From Pterois miles (Eukaryota > Chordata > Actinopteri > Perciformes > Scorpaenidae): a stretch of DNA of 64,000 nucleotides. Below, piece by piece: positions 10,301 through 19,300 of the stretch. Within the stretch, counting starts at the first letter, position 1, and every line of letters begins with the position of its first letter. The stretch covers positions 1,901,001 through 1,965,000 of the forward strand of contig CAMQGK010000559.1 of NCBI GenBank assembly GCA_947000775.1, in the 5' to 3' direction. The notes beneath the pieces are model-generated. The model ran no database searches. It saw only the letters and a program-made list of their open reading frames with translations, and had not been told where the DNA came from. The position numbers were made by a program, and so were the translations under genes.

Positions 10301-13079
10301 CAGATGCTTTGTGTAGATTAGTTTATTTATGTTCATATCTTTGTTTGTGTTGGTAGTGTTGTAAAGGAAATTTTAACCACAACTTTGTTATTGTATGATA
10401 ACGTTCACTAAAACTCACTCTTTTTCTCTTTCTGTGTGACATAATTTCCCACTTGGGCATGTGCCAGAGTATTTGCACACTTCACAACAACTTATATAAC
10501 AATATAGTGTTTAAGGGGCGTTATCGACTGTATGCTATCTGCCACATGCCTTTAATGTATGATCAAGTGGGATTCATCATTCAACACACCAGGGTAAGAG
10601 CAGATATGGATGGCTAAGAAAGTTTGGTTCATCTGGAGCTGACTTCTCTTATTTTTTCTCTTAACATTATATTAAGAGAAATTTAACATGATGTTTCTAT
10701 ATGAGACCCATTGTGTCTGCACTTTAGTAAACCGTTTTGCTACGTAGCTGAGTTTGAAGGAATATTTTTTGGTAAATACATTTACTTGCTTTCTTTAAGA
10801 AAGGATACCAAGTCTCCTGTCTATAGCTTAGCTTAGCACAAAGACTAGAAACAGGATGGAAACTGCTAGCTTGGCTCTGCTCAAAGGTAATAAAATATGC
10901 CATACAAAATCTGTTCTGTAAAAACGAAAAGTAGTAATTTTACAGGTTGTTATGTACCTATTTCTTAAATCAGATACTGGCAAGGACTCCATCAACATAG
11001 GGGTATTGAAAGTCATCTTGGGAAATGTAGGCAATCACATCCATATATCTCTGTACCAGTAGCTGATGTTGGATTTGCCCTTTAACAGCAGTGGCAACAC
11101 AGCAGCCAACTTCAAATCTTGCAGCATAGCAACAGTCTGTAAATTTGAGTCAAATTTGAAATTCAGACATGAGGTAAAAGATTATTATTGTTATTATTAT
11201 TAATATTATGCAACAGTGTCATGCTAAGCTATGATCCCTGTATCGTGTAGGTGTTGGACACTCAGCTTGCGGTGTGTCGTAAGGCTCCAGGGGAAGCAGG
11301 CAGTGACGGGGTTGGAGAGGAAGTCATTCCCCGATGGGTTCCTTCTCATCTAGACCTCAGACAGAGAACTGGATTCTCCATGTGAGTCACACAGGCTACC
11401 ATCATTGTGTCATCAGTGCCTCCACTGTAAAGATCAGGGCTTCTTTAATGTTTTATTTCATCCTGTTTTGCCATAAATATTCAAAGATGTCATAAAGTAA
11501 ATAATCACATTTTCTACACTCTGTCTTTAGGGCTGATAATCCAAACTCAGCAGGACAGGTGAAGCTCACCATCGGCTACTCCACTGAGGAGAGCAGGCTT
11601 TTCATCACCGTTCAGTCCTGCAGGTCTCTTTATGACACTTCTTTATTATCACATTTTAGGAGCAGCCTGTGCCAACACATGTTGTAAATGTGTGATGGCT
11701 GTGTGCCCACAGAGCCCTGGCAGCCTGCTCCAAGGATGGTGCAGACCCTTATGTTACCTTCATCCTGCTGCCTGACAAGAAGGCCACCACCAAGAGGAGA
11801 ACTGCCACCAAGAAGAGAGACCTCAACCCAGAATTCAACGAGAGGCAAGACGAACAAACAAGACTGATGACAGCGAAGGAAATGTGAGGGTATTAACTGA
11901 CCTCTCTCTCTCTTTGTAGGTTTGACTTTGACTTCTCACTGGAGGAGGCCACACAGAGAAGACTGGACCTGTCTGTGAAGAACAGCGTCTCCTTCATGAG
12001 CAGAGAGAGGGAGCTCATTGGCAAGGTATATATATATATATCATTGTCTGAAATGTAGTTGGTTATTGACAAACATTGTATAAATTTCTTGATGTTGTGA
12101 TTTTGGCCACCAGACACCAGAGATACAGAAATGTGAAACATCATCTTTTGTTTTTCCTTGTTGCTCTCAGTTGCAGCTGGACCTGGACCAAATTGACCTT
12201 AAGACTGGTGTCACACAATGGTAATAATCTAAACAGCTCCTGAACAGTATTTTATATAATAAATAGGGCTGTCAAAGTTAACAGAATAATAATATGGCAA
12301 TGCAAATTTGTTTTAATGCCACTAATTTCTTCAGCGCATTAATGCAACATGCGATTTTTGGGTTGAAGCTCAGTTTTAAAGCTAGAGTAAAGGTACTGGC
12401 ATCATATGAAAATAGAAAATCTGAGGAATCCATTGGTACAAACCTGTAGAAAAGGAAGCAAAATAATGCTTTAAACTTATGCTAAATGTTGGCGAGGAAC
12501 AACTGTCAGCCATTTTCAAAAGGGTCCCTCCGACCTCCAGATATGTGAATGAAAATGGGTTCTATGGGTACCAACGAGTCTCTCCTTTACAGACATGCCC
12601 ACTTTATGATAATCACATGCAGTTTGGGGCAAGTCATAGTCAAGTCAGCACACTGACAGCTGTTTGGCTGCAGTTTGCCATGTTATGATTTGAGCATATT
12701 TTTAAGCTAAATGTAATACCTGTGAAGGTTTCTGGACAATATTTGTTATTGTTTTGGTGTTAAATGATTTCCAATAATAAATATATACATACATTTGCAT
12801 AAAGCAGCATATTTGCCCGCTCCCATGTTGACAAGAGTATTAAATACTTGACAAATCTCCCTTTAAGGTACATTTTGAACAGATAAATAATATGAGATTA
12901 ATTTGCAATTAATCACGATTAATGATGGACAATCTTGCAGTTAATCACAATTTAAACCGATTGACAGCCCTAATAGTAGAGTTTTTATGTTCATATATTA
13001 CTTTCTTCAAGATTATTTAAATAACAAACTGTTTCCTTTTTGTTTTTCCAGGTATGATTTGGTAGCAGAAACCAACTAG
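1240..13079 (+). CDS. esyt1: Extended synaptotagmin 1, 3' part (24 exons, 5' end outside window)
   Basis: E-Syt1 is an ER-anchored tether that binds the plasma membrane through C2 domains and moves lipid through its SMP domain at ER-plasma membrane contacts. The spliced exons give 815 residues plus a stop, in one consistent frame. Fragment residues 1-40 end the SMP domain (MIMDAIASHLVLPNRL); C2A is about 41-173, C2B 174-308, a Ser/Pro/Thr linker 309-369, C2C 370-502, C2D 503-636 and C2E about 690-805. C2A keeps the Ca-binding aspartates (D57, D69, D116, D118, D122/123), as does C2C (D386, D398, D445, D447, D451/452). C2B and C2D lack most of them. C2E carries a Lys/Arg-rich patch, which in the family binds PI(4,5)P2. 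Five C2 domains separate ESYT1 from ESYT2/3, which have three. The ER hairpin and most of the SMP are off-window. Exon-intron junctions are GT-AG except one GC-AG. Confidence 0.95.
1555..1731 (+). CDS. esyt1: esyt1 exon: first half of C2A
   Basis: 177 bases, 59 codons, phase 0 at both ends. Encodes GVVRIHLLEAEDL and GKSDPYAV, the first calcium loop of C2A. The exon length matches the C2C exon at 6771 exactly. Confidence 0.95.
2010..2032. repeat. Poly-T tract
   Basis: 23 consecutive T in the esyt1 intron after the first C2A exon. Confidence 0.95.
2216..2298 (+). CDS. esyt1: esyt1 exon: C2A calcium loop 3
   Basis: 83 bases; encodes VPGQELEVEVFDKDPDQDD, which carries the third-loop aspartates of C2A. 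Acceptor cag, donor gtagct. Confidence 0.95.
2441..2802. mobile_element. TTAA-bounded MITE, piggyBac-like
   Basis: The left end ttaaagaggacctattatgc and the right end gcattatagctcctctttaa are imperfect inverted repeats, each starting with TTAA. About 362 bp, in an esyt1 intron. The minus-strand open frame inside has no transposase similarity. Confidence 0.75.
2980..3028 (+). CDS. esyt1: esyt1 exon: C2A strand region
   Basis: 49 bases joining LGR to AKVDLDIVKKARVVDD; acceptor ttcag, donor gtaagt. Confidence 0.92.
3297..3386 (+). CDS. esyt1: esyt1 exon: end of C2A
   Basis: 90 bases; encodes WFNLKDVLSGSVHLRLEWL, the last C2A strands. Donor gtgagt. Confidence 0.95.
3676..3761. repeat. Near-perfect palindrome with 38-bp arms
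   Basis: The left arm (3676-3713) contains agggacagtatgtaggattt; the right arm (3724-3761) contains aaatcctacattctgtccct. A ten-base loop separates them. It borders sequence (tgtttctacagtag.ccagaac) also found inside the 30727 MITE. Confidence 0.88.
4936..5031 (+). CDS. esyt1: esyt1 exon: start of C2B
   Basis: 96 bases; encodes PPSAAILAIYLDQAHALP. The first loop does not carry the full set of calcium aspartates. Confidence 0.94.
5114..5185 (+). CDS. esyt1: esyt1 exon: C2B, second
   Basis: 72 bases; encodes RKGNKDPSPMVQISIQ. Acceptor tag, donor gtagga. Confidence 0.94.
5261..5347 (+). CDS. esyt1: esyt1 exon: C2B, third
   Basis: 87 bases; encodes TNSPVWEDAFTFFIQDPRK. Acceptor ctgcag, donor gtaaga. 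Confidence 0.95.
5527..5676 (+). CDS. esyt1: esyt1 exon: end of C2B
   Basis: 150 bases; encodes VKDDDRALSLGSLSIPLTRL and MDQWFQLENSG. The donor reads agg|gttggt, weaker than consensus, but the frame continues cleanly into the next exon. Confidence 0.93.
5708..5942. mobile_element. Short terminal-inverted-repeat element (MITE-like)
   Basis: The left end (ttttcacacctgtagtttgg) is an imperfect inverted repeat of the right end (aaccaaacaggtttgatgtg). About 235 bp, no coding capacity, inside esyt1 intron sequence 31 bp after the C2B exon. The hAT-like class is a guess. Confidence 0.6.
6491..6673 (+). CDS. esyt1: esyt1 exon: C2B-C2C linker
   Basis: 183 bases, 61 codons, phase 0. Low-complexity Ser/Pro/Thr/Gly-rich linker ending TTPDPEFATE, which matches the position of the mammalian linker (TTPDSQFGTE). 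Confidence 0.93.
6720..6738. repeat. (CA)n microsatellite
   Basis: Short CA run within the 97-base intron between the linker exon and the C2C exon. Confidence 0.9.
6771..6947 (+). CDS. esyt1: esyt1 exon: first half of C2C
   Basis: 177 bases; encodes GVLRIHLVEAQNLIAKD and GKSDPYVKI. The calcium aspartates D386 and D398 (fragment numbering) are present. Confidence 0.95.
7037..7119 (+). CDS. esyt1: esyt1 exon: C2C calcium loop 3
   Basis: 83 bases; encodes LPGQEIQFELFDKDIDQDD. Donor gtgtgc. Confidence 0.95.
7241..7289 (+). CDS. esyt1: esyt1 exon: C2C strand region
   Basis: 49 bases; encodes FKLNLRDIISAQFIDT after the split Arg codon. Same length as its C2A counterpart at 2980. Confidence 0.93.
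7379..7468 (+). CDS. esyt1: esyt1 exon: end of C2C
   Basis: 90 bases; encodes WYTLNDVKSGRVHLVLEWL. Donor gtaaca. Confidence 0.95.
8330..8425 (+). CDS. esyt1: esyt1 exon: start of C2D
   Basis: 96 bases; encodes SAAVLFVYVERAHGLP. Acceptor ctacag, donor gtgaga. Confidence 0.94.
8630..8942. repeat. Minisatellite, unit about 28-30 bp
   Basis: Roughly ten variants of a unit built from ttacaatattctg and attacaatgtttgtat in head-to-tail order. The array ends 20 bases before the next esyt1 exon, so it probably contains or displaces that intron's branch-point region. Confidence 0.93.
8962..9033 (+). CDS. esyt1: esyt1 exon: C2D, second
   Basis: 72 bases; encodes LKKSGKEPKVGAEIIL. Acceptor tttcag, donor gtagga. 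Confidence 0.93.
9126..9212 (+). CDS. esyt1: esyt1 exon: C2D, third
   Basis: 87 bases; encodes ICERSTSPRWDEAFHFLVRD. Acceptor ttaag, donor gtgagt. Confidence 0.94.
9347..9493 (+). CDS. esyt1: esyt1 exon: end of C2D
   Basis: 147 bases; encodes LSHSWGQALGSLTLPLREVL and LDRWLNLDG. The aspartates of a calcium-binding third loop are absent, as in mammalian C2D. Confidence 0.94.
10738..10950. repeat. Dispersed repeat of the aaggaatagtt family, degenerate copy
   Basis: Contains the recurrent phrases tagcttagcttagcac, gactagaaacaggatgg and ctcaaaggtaataaaat, shared with copies near 21250 and 49436. This family is common in percomorph introns. Non-coding. Confidence 0.65.
11251..11381 (+). CDS. esyt1: esyt1 exon: C2D-C2E linker
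   Basis: 131 bases; encodes a poorly conserved linker ending LDLRQRTGFS. Acceptor gtgtag, donor gtgagt. The split Met codon joins to the next exon. Confidence 0.9.
11531..11623 (+). CDS. esyt1: esyt1 exon: start of C2E
   Basis: 93 bases; encodes GQVKLTIGYSTEESRLFITV, the first C2E strands. Confidence 0.94.
11713..11844 (+). CDS. esyt1: esyt1 exon: C2E polybasic region
   Basis: 132 bases; encodes DGADPYVTFILLPDKKATT followed by a Lys/Arg-rich run, then DLNPEFNE. The frame forces the exon to end at gagag before gcaaga, so the donor is GC rather than GT. Confidence 0.93.
11920..12025 (+). CDS. esyt1: esyt1 exon: C2E, third
   Basis: 106 bases; encodes FDFDFSLEEATQRRLDLSVK and FMSRERELIGK. Acceptor tttgtag, donor gtatat. 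Confidence 0.95.
12171..12220 (+). CDS. esyt1: esyt1 exon: end of C2E
   Basis: 50 bases; encodes LQLDLDQIDLKTGVTQ with a split Trp codon. Confidence 0.94.
12264..12972. mobile_element. Terminal-inverted-repeat element in the last esyt1 intron
   Basis: The ends are inverted: tagggctgtcaa on the left, ttgacagccctaa on the right. Rich in ttaat motifs near both ends, as in a common teleost non-autonomous DNA element. About 709 bp. The internal open frame has no recognisable transposase. Confidence 0.75.
13052..13079 (+). CDS. esyt1: esyt1 terminal coding exon
   Basis: Completes the Trp codon, then YDLVAETN and a tag stop at 13077-13079. Human ESYT1 has the matching WYDL near its end. Confidence 0.93.
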
Positions 13080-13665
13080 AAGAATTAAGTACTATATAAC
13101 GTTAAGTGTTGCTTCTGTGGTCTGTGATTTGTGTGTTTGTATATTCAGCTTAAATGAAAATTTCCACCGTCACTGAAGAAAAAATGACGACATATCTGCT
13201 CCACAGCAACTCAGTATTTATGTACATTTCCATGTAGCTTATCATCCGTAAAGTGTTAACCGTGGTGAATCCATGCTGTCAGACTCTTCAGGAGAATATT
13301 TTGGCTGAATAGATGTTTGATAATAATGCAACTGTGTTGCACAACCTACCGAGTTTATATGTGTTCAAACGCATGTTAAAGTCCTCTTTGAATTTTATTC
13401 AGAAAAAGGGCTTATGCTGTGGTCAATGTCTTAATGTATGTTTTATGGATTTACAGCATCCAACAAAACAGAGAGAAATTCCTTTGAATTTTATTTTTTA
13501 CAATTTTCAAGTAATTCCCGTTATTACGTTGTTTATATACGTTTATATTATTGCCTTAAGTATTACAAAACTGTGCACAGTTTGTCAGTGTTTATGAATT
13601 ATGTTCCAAATGAAGTTTTATATGTTTTAACCAGAGCTCTATTAAAGTTGCTTTTATAAATCAAA
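13080..13665 (+). other. esyt1: esyt1 3' UTR (inferred)
   Basis: AT-rich sequence following the stop. The best poly(A) signal seen is the variant attaaa at 13641-13646, which would put cleavage near 13660-13670. The end point is inference. Confidence 0.5.
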
Positions 13666-13925
13666 AGTATTACAAACCTAGACCCTCACATTTACCGCTG
13701 AAAACAGAGGTATGATACTGTAAGCAGAGTCTAAATCACTGTGCTTTTATGAAGAGAAAACTTTGTAGATACTGAAAACAGATTGCTGGTGTTCTTGCAC
13801 CCATGCTTTAGTTGTGTTTGTACGTGTTCGTAGTGCTAAAAATGCAACAGGCTGAAGCTTTCGGCCTTGTTTAGACTTTATTTTTCGAGCAAAACAGTTA
13901 TGACCTTATGAGAAGTGAGCTAACA

Positions 13926-14155
13926 GGCCCTTTTCACAGCAGCCATCTTGACATGTCATCGCAGGGTAAACACAGGTATAATTAATAACATTAATTATGG
14001 CCTTGTTCCATTAGAGTGGGTCAGGGCCCTGATACTGTCTATGCTGACTCAATAGAGTGGCTGTGACACTAAATAGAACAGGACCGCAATTAGTTTTATT
14101 AATTACACCTGTTTACCGTGCAATTAACATGTCAAGATGGCTGCTGTGAAGAGGG
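13926..14155. mobile_element. Foldback element with long inverted arms
   Basis: The left arm starts gcccttttcacagcagccat and the right arm ends ggctgctgtgaagagggc. The inverted match continues inward through a gtaaacaca.../...tgtttacc section, giving arms of about 65 bp around a centre of about 100 bp. Non-coding, between esyt1 and fmnl3. Confidence 0.8.
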
Positions 14156-14470
14156 CTGATGTTGTGTGCCAGCAGTGGGACATCTTCTATGTACCACCAC
14201 TGTCGCCTCACCACAAAGACCTGGGCACTGATTTGTGGCAATGGAGAAAAAAAATTGTGTTTTTATGTGTCAGAAGAACTGAAGAAGAAAACTGCTGAAC
14301 TTCGACATTATTTGAACATATCATCATGTATCTGCTGAAACTGTTGATTAAAGTTTGCACTCTCATGAATCATACCTGTTTTGGGGCTTCATCAAAAAAA
14401 CATTGGATTCTCTTGATGAAATCAAAACAATTGGTAAGATGAACTTATTAACATAGGTATAGATATAGTA

Positions 14471-15115
14471 TACAGTGCTGTGAAAAAGTATTTGCCCCTT
14501 TCCTGATTTCTTATATTTTTGCATAACTGTCACTTAAATGTCTCAGATCATCAAGCAAATGTTAATGTTAGACAAAGATAACCAGAGTAAATAGAAAATG
14601 CAGTTTTTAAATGACAATTTCATTTATTTAGGGTAAAAAGCTATCCAAACATACCTGGCCCTATATGAAAAAGTAATTGCCCCCTAAACCTAATAACTGG
14701 TTGTGTCACCCTAAGCAGCAACAACTGCAATCAAGCGTTTGCGATAAATGGCAATGGGTCTTTGACATTGCTGTGGAGGAATTTCGGCCCACTCTTCTTT
14801 AAACAATTGTTTTATTTCAGCCACACTGGAGGGTTTGAGCATGAACGGCCTGTTTAAGGTCATGCCACGGCATCTCAATTGGATTGAAGTCTGGACTTTG
14901 ACTAGGCCTCTCCAAAACCTTCATTTTTTTTTTTTTTTTAAAGCCATTCAGAGGTGGACTGGCTGGTGTGTTTCGGATCATTGTCCTGCTGCAAAACCCA
15001 AGTGGGCTTGAGCTTGAGGTCACTAACTGATGGCCGGACGTTCTCCTTCAGGATTTTCTGATAGAGAGCAGAATTTATGGTTCCATCAGTTACTGCAAGT
15101 GGTCCATTGTATTTT
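14471..15115 (-). mobile_element. Decayed, truncated Tc1-like DNA transposon
   Basis: The left end has ta followed by cagtgctgtgaaaaagtat, typical of a teleost Tc1-like terminal repeat. The minus strand still reads QQDNDPKHTS, then after a stop and an A-tract QSPDFNPIE, the second and third catalytic motifs of a Tc1/mariner DDE transposase. The N-terminal DNA-binding half and the other terminal repeat are missing, so it is not autonomous. A poly-A/T run at about 14925 shifts the frame. Confidence 0.88.
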
Positions 15116-15247
15116 AAGACAATTTAGGTTGTTCATTCAGTCTGTTTTAGGCAATCCAGACTTTTCAATATATTTCCCACTGTCATAATTAGATGCCAAA
15201 TGTCACATGTCACAGTAACATGCTTTGGTCTTATCCTTGTCTACAAG

Positions 15248-15285
<38 letters not shown>

Positions 15286-15286
15286 T
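15248..15286. repeat. (ATA)n microsatellite with A tract
   Basis: About nine ATA units running into a poly-A tract. Confidence 0.92.
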
Positions 15287-15474
15287 AATGCTATGTTTCA
15301 GACACCGAAACAAGCATTAGAAAGAGAAGAGATAGTGGTTGCTGACTCTCAGGTCGCCATGTTGGACAACTGAAATCTGTACATAGTTAAATTAAAGCCA
15401 CTACAGGACATATGAGGCATTCACTATGACAATGAAAACAGTCCTTAATATTTATAGCATTCATTGTATCTGCT

Positions 15475-15545
15475 AAGTAAGTAAGTAAATAAGTAAATAA
15501 ATAAATAAATAAATAAGTAGATAGATAAATAAATAAATAAATAAA
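15475..15545. repeat. (AAAT)n / (AAGT)n microsatellite
   Basis: Tetranucleotide repeat with gtaa, aaat and atag variants. Confidence 0.92.
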
Positions 15546-15834
15546 ATCAAAACAACATTTTGTGGGGTGTTTTGATTAAATGTCGTACTCACATCTGGCC
15601 ACCAGGGGCCGATAGAGTGCTGTGTGGGCTCACCACCTGCAGATGTGAGGGGCGGGGAAACAGAGATGAAGTGATTGACAGGTTCTTTAACCAACAGAAG
15701 CGCCTCATCCTGCAGCTGGGGGCGGGACTAGAGGAGAAACCCTGCCCTCTGAGTGGAGGCATCAGCAAACAGTTTAATCAGGATCACACAACAATAATGA
15801 ATGGAAACACGTCGTAGCCAAGAAAGTTCAGCAG

Positions 15835-16251
15835 CAACTCTGAAACCAGCTAACTGTGGGTCGGCGTTTGAAAGTTATCTGTCGCGAAGGGACATCTGTT
15901 TTAAGTAATGGATTGGCCCGGTTAATTAGAAACTACTTTCTTTTGGAAGAGAAAGCAGCTGCACTTTGATTGTTACTTTTAAAAGTAGTTTTTTTAAGGG
16001 AAACTACAGTGGAGCACACTGTAACCTAAACGCGCCAGTAAGTCAGTGTAAATGGCATTTTGGGACAGAGATAGGAGACAACTGCACTGTCAGCGGGTTA
16101 CCTCGGTTTGGAGAAGTACATCTGTTGGATTAATCCGTTAATGAAACTGTTGGAATATTTGGGAGAGTTTTTTTCGTTTTGCTTGGATTATCATCCCTGG
16201 AAGAAGCTGAAGGACTCAAACTGAGGATAAGCAGCACATCTGAGGGGAAAA
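15835..16251 (+). other. fmnl3: Presumed fmnl3 promoter-proximal and 5' UTR region
   Basis: Sequence directly upstream of the fmnl3 ATG, with more CpG than the flanks and no clear TATA box. The transcription start cannot be placed from sequence alone. Confidence 0.35.
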
Positions 16252-16365
16252 ATGGGTAATATAGAGAGTGTGGACGGCCAGTCGGAGATGAAGCATCACA
16301 TCATGCCTCTGAAGGTCCCCATGCCTGACCCCACCGAGCTGGAGGAGAAGTTTGCCATCGTTTTG
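16252..16365 (+). CDS. fmnl3: fmnl3 coding exon 1 (start, myristoylation signal)
   Basis: ATG at 16252 in context aaaaATGG. Encodes [10 protein letters not shown] then [15 protein letters not shown]. Gly2 and Ser6 fit an N-myristoylation motif. Donor gtaaat at 16366. Confidence 0.94.
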
Positions 16366-19300
16366 GTAAATTGTGATCATCCCATTTTCTCATATATTGT
16401 CAGTTTTAATTCAGACTTCTCTTCATCTGCCTCATAGACTAGTTGTTAACACAATTCACATTCCAAATAGTGGATGGATGGCGGTGGTTCTGTAACAAAA
16501 GAGTTGATTTTTGCTCTGTAACACATGAAAGTGTGGCCTCTGTGTATTTACATGACTTTATGGTCCATTATGAGCCACTGGTGTTTTAAATGAGCCGACC
16601 TGTGAGTGCTGTCCCCCTCCTCTCCTCCTCTCCTCTCCTCCTCTCCTTCTCTCCTCCTCTCCTGCGGTTCTTTTGTCTCCCCTAAAGTCAGCCTAAGCGT
16701 TTGGCTGAAGTGGCCAACACTGAGCCCAGCATGGTGAGAGAGGAGGGGGGGATTATACTGTATCCTTGGTCTATCTGTGTTTATTTAAAGTTTTCTCGCT
16801 GCAGGCTAACCATCTGAAAACTGCATTTTCTGAATTCCCCCAAAACTCCCACACCCGACCAGTCTCTCCCCTCCTCTCCTCCCTCCTCACCAGGCTGGAG
16901 TTGAGCACAGTCTACACCCACTTTTACCGACTATCAACACAGTCAAGTGACTCTGTCATCTACGTCAATGGGGACATTTCTTTTATTGGGGACTTTACAA
17001 GTGTTCAGACACAATCATGTGGACTAAGTTCAGTATGAGGCTGAGTGAGTGGGTGCTGCAGTCACTCATCTCCACTGGTGGAAAATATCCGATATAACTC
17101 TGCTGGAGCTGAAGCCATTAACCCATTAATACATTAGTGAATCTGTTTTCATCATTGATTCATCATTTAAGTAAAATTTTAAACAAAATTACCAAACATC
17201 CTCTGGTTCCAGCTCCTGTGGTCCTAGAAGAGCAAAGATTAATCAATTTAGTTGTCAATATTAAATTATCACTGACTATTTTTACAATCGCTTAATCTTA
17301 AATGTCTAAATTCTCTGATTCCAGCTTCTTAAATGTGAATATTTTCTGGTTTCTTTACTCCTCTGTGACAGTAAAGTGAATCTCTGTGAGTCGTGGACAA
17401 AACAAGACATTTGAGGATGTCCTCACTGATTTTTTTTCACATTTTATAAACCAGACAACAAATCAATTAATAGAAAAAATAATCAACAGATTAATCGACA
17501 ATGAAAATAATCATTAAATGCAGCCCTATCCTGAAACAAGTGAAGGGCAATTTTCCACTATCTTTTGTCATTTTAGACCAAATTCTGAATCAAGAAAATA
17601 AATGATGAACTTAGATGCAGACTTTTTAGACTAGATTTTTGATCAAGTGTTGTATTCAACTACAATTACAGAGCAGTGGTTTCCAGTCCTGGAGTAGGGA
17701 CTTGCAGGGGCCCAAGAGGTCACCAGATAAAAGGGATAGTATATTAAAAATAATCTGTTACAGAAAATTGTAAAACTTTTCTTGTAATTACGACAAAGTT
17801 CTTGTATAAGAGAAAGTCATGCAGGTGCATCTGATCAAAAACTCCCTTTTGTTTGCATTGTTTTGGTCCTCATCTCTTTCCATTCATCAGGCTAAATTCA
17901 TATTCATGCAGATTTGACCTGATAAAGGTCTGAGAAATAAATTGGGTCAATACATGTAATCAATAGTATGATTTTTTTCGTTGTGACATATTTTACTATT
18001 TTCACCTCTTCGGGGCATCTAAACATCCTTTAAAGGAATAGTTCAACATTTGTGGAAATGAAGAAAATAATCCGTACAAAAACCTGTGATGTGGAGTAGA
18101 CATTGCTTAATTTTAAGGGGCCATGAGCCAACAAAGACTGGGAACCGCTGCCCTACAGTGAGGCAATAATGGTACAATTAAGGTAATACTCCATTTGGAC
18201 TGAAATTTAATTTTCGTTCTAGCAATATCTGAGAAAAAGACTATCATTCCCACTTTAAAGAGAATTGGCCTGAAGTAGAGAGTTGGTTGATAGGGTGTTC
18301 TTATTGAAGTAGTTTCACTGGGATGCCACTTTGGCTTTTTCACAGTGATATCCTTCAAAATAGGTACTTTTTGCTAGTTGAGTGACATTTTAGTTATGTC
18401 GTATTAGTCACAGTACCCTTACCGAGTCGTAAGTGCTCTTTCCACCCCTGCTATGCTCCACGCATATCCAAACAGAAAGCTCAGTAGCATCCCCCCAATG
18501 TGTTAGTGCTAGTGTGAGTAATCCATCCCCAGAGTCAGAGAATCATAAAATGCATAAAGTAAAAAAAGGTTTTTATCATGGATACTATACCAGCTGTTTA
18601 TTTTTTGTTAAACAGTAGTGTGAAGGTTTCTCACAGGTGCTTATTTCAACATAACCACACCCGGCCTTGATTTTCAGCTGTTTAAGACCTTAATTACAGC
18701 ATCAAGCAGCAAAGATCCCACGTTTCTGGAATAAAGCCATTATTTGCTTGCCAGAGTTATCAGCAGCTACAGAGTAAAGTCCTCATATGAAGAGACGAGC
18801 ACAGCAAGAAGCCATTCAAACCCTGCATGTTGACTGCTGTGCTAATCCTCAGCTATTATTACAATTATACACTGTACTACACTGTAAGATGACAGCAAGT
18901 CTCTTTCACGCAGATGGCTCATTGCTTTGGACATTTTAGATAATGTATTTCCGTGTGATTTTTATAAGCGTCACATTTCCCATAAAGAGAAAATCCTGCC
19001 TAGAGACCGGAGCAGTTTTCAGTTGTTTGACTACCCTGCAACACAAAGTCAGTCCCTGTTATTATGTTCAGCCGTGCAGAGCAGATGATGTCTATGCAAG
19101 AGGCGGTAGACTCAACATTTCAGTTGCGTTTTTGACTGGGTACAGCTCTCTAACCCCACCCTGCCCCATAGTAGCTCCAGATTTCCTTTACTTTGTGGGA
19201 AAGAACAACATGCTTGTATATTTTAGTGCTCTTATCAGACAATGGTTGTCTCCCTGCCCCTCTGGCCCCTTGTTGCGAGATAAAGGTACATCAAATGCTT

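Noticed and set aside
16688..16740. Exon beginning at tcagcctaag (acceptor ctaaag) in fmnl3 intron 1
   Set aside because: In the phase required by exon 1 this start gives an immediate stop (tca gcc taa). Only the start four bases further on is open, and that is listed as a candidate.
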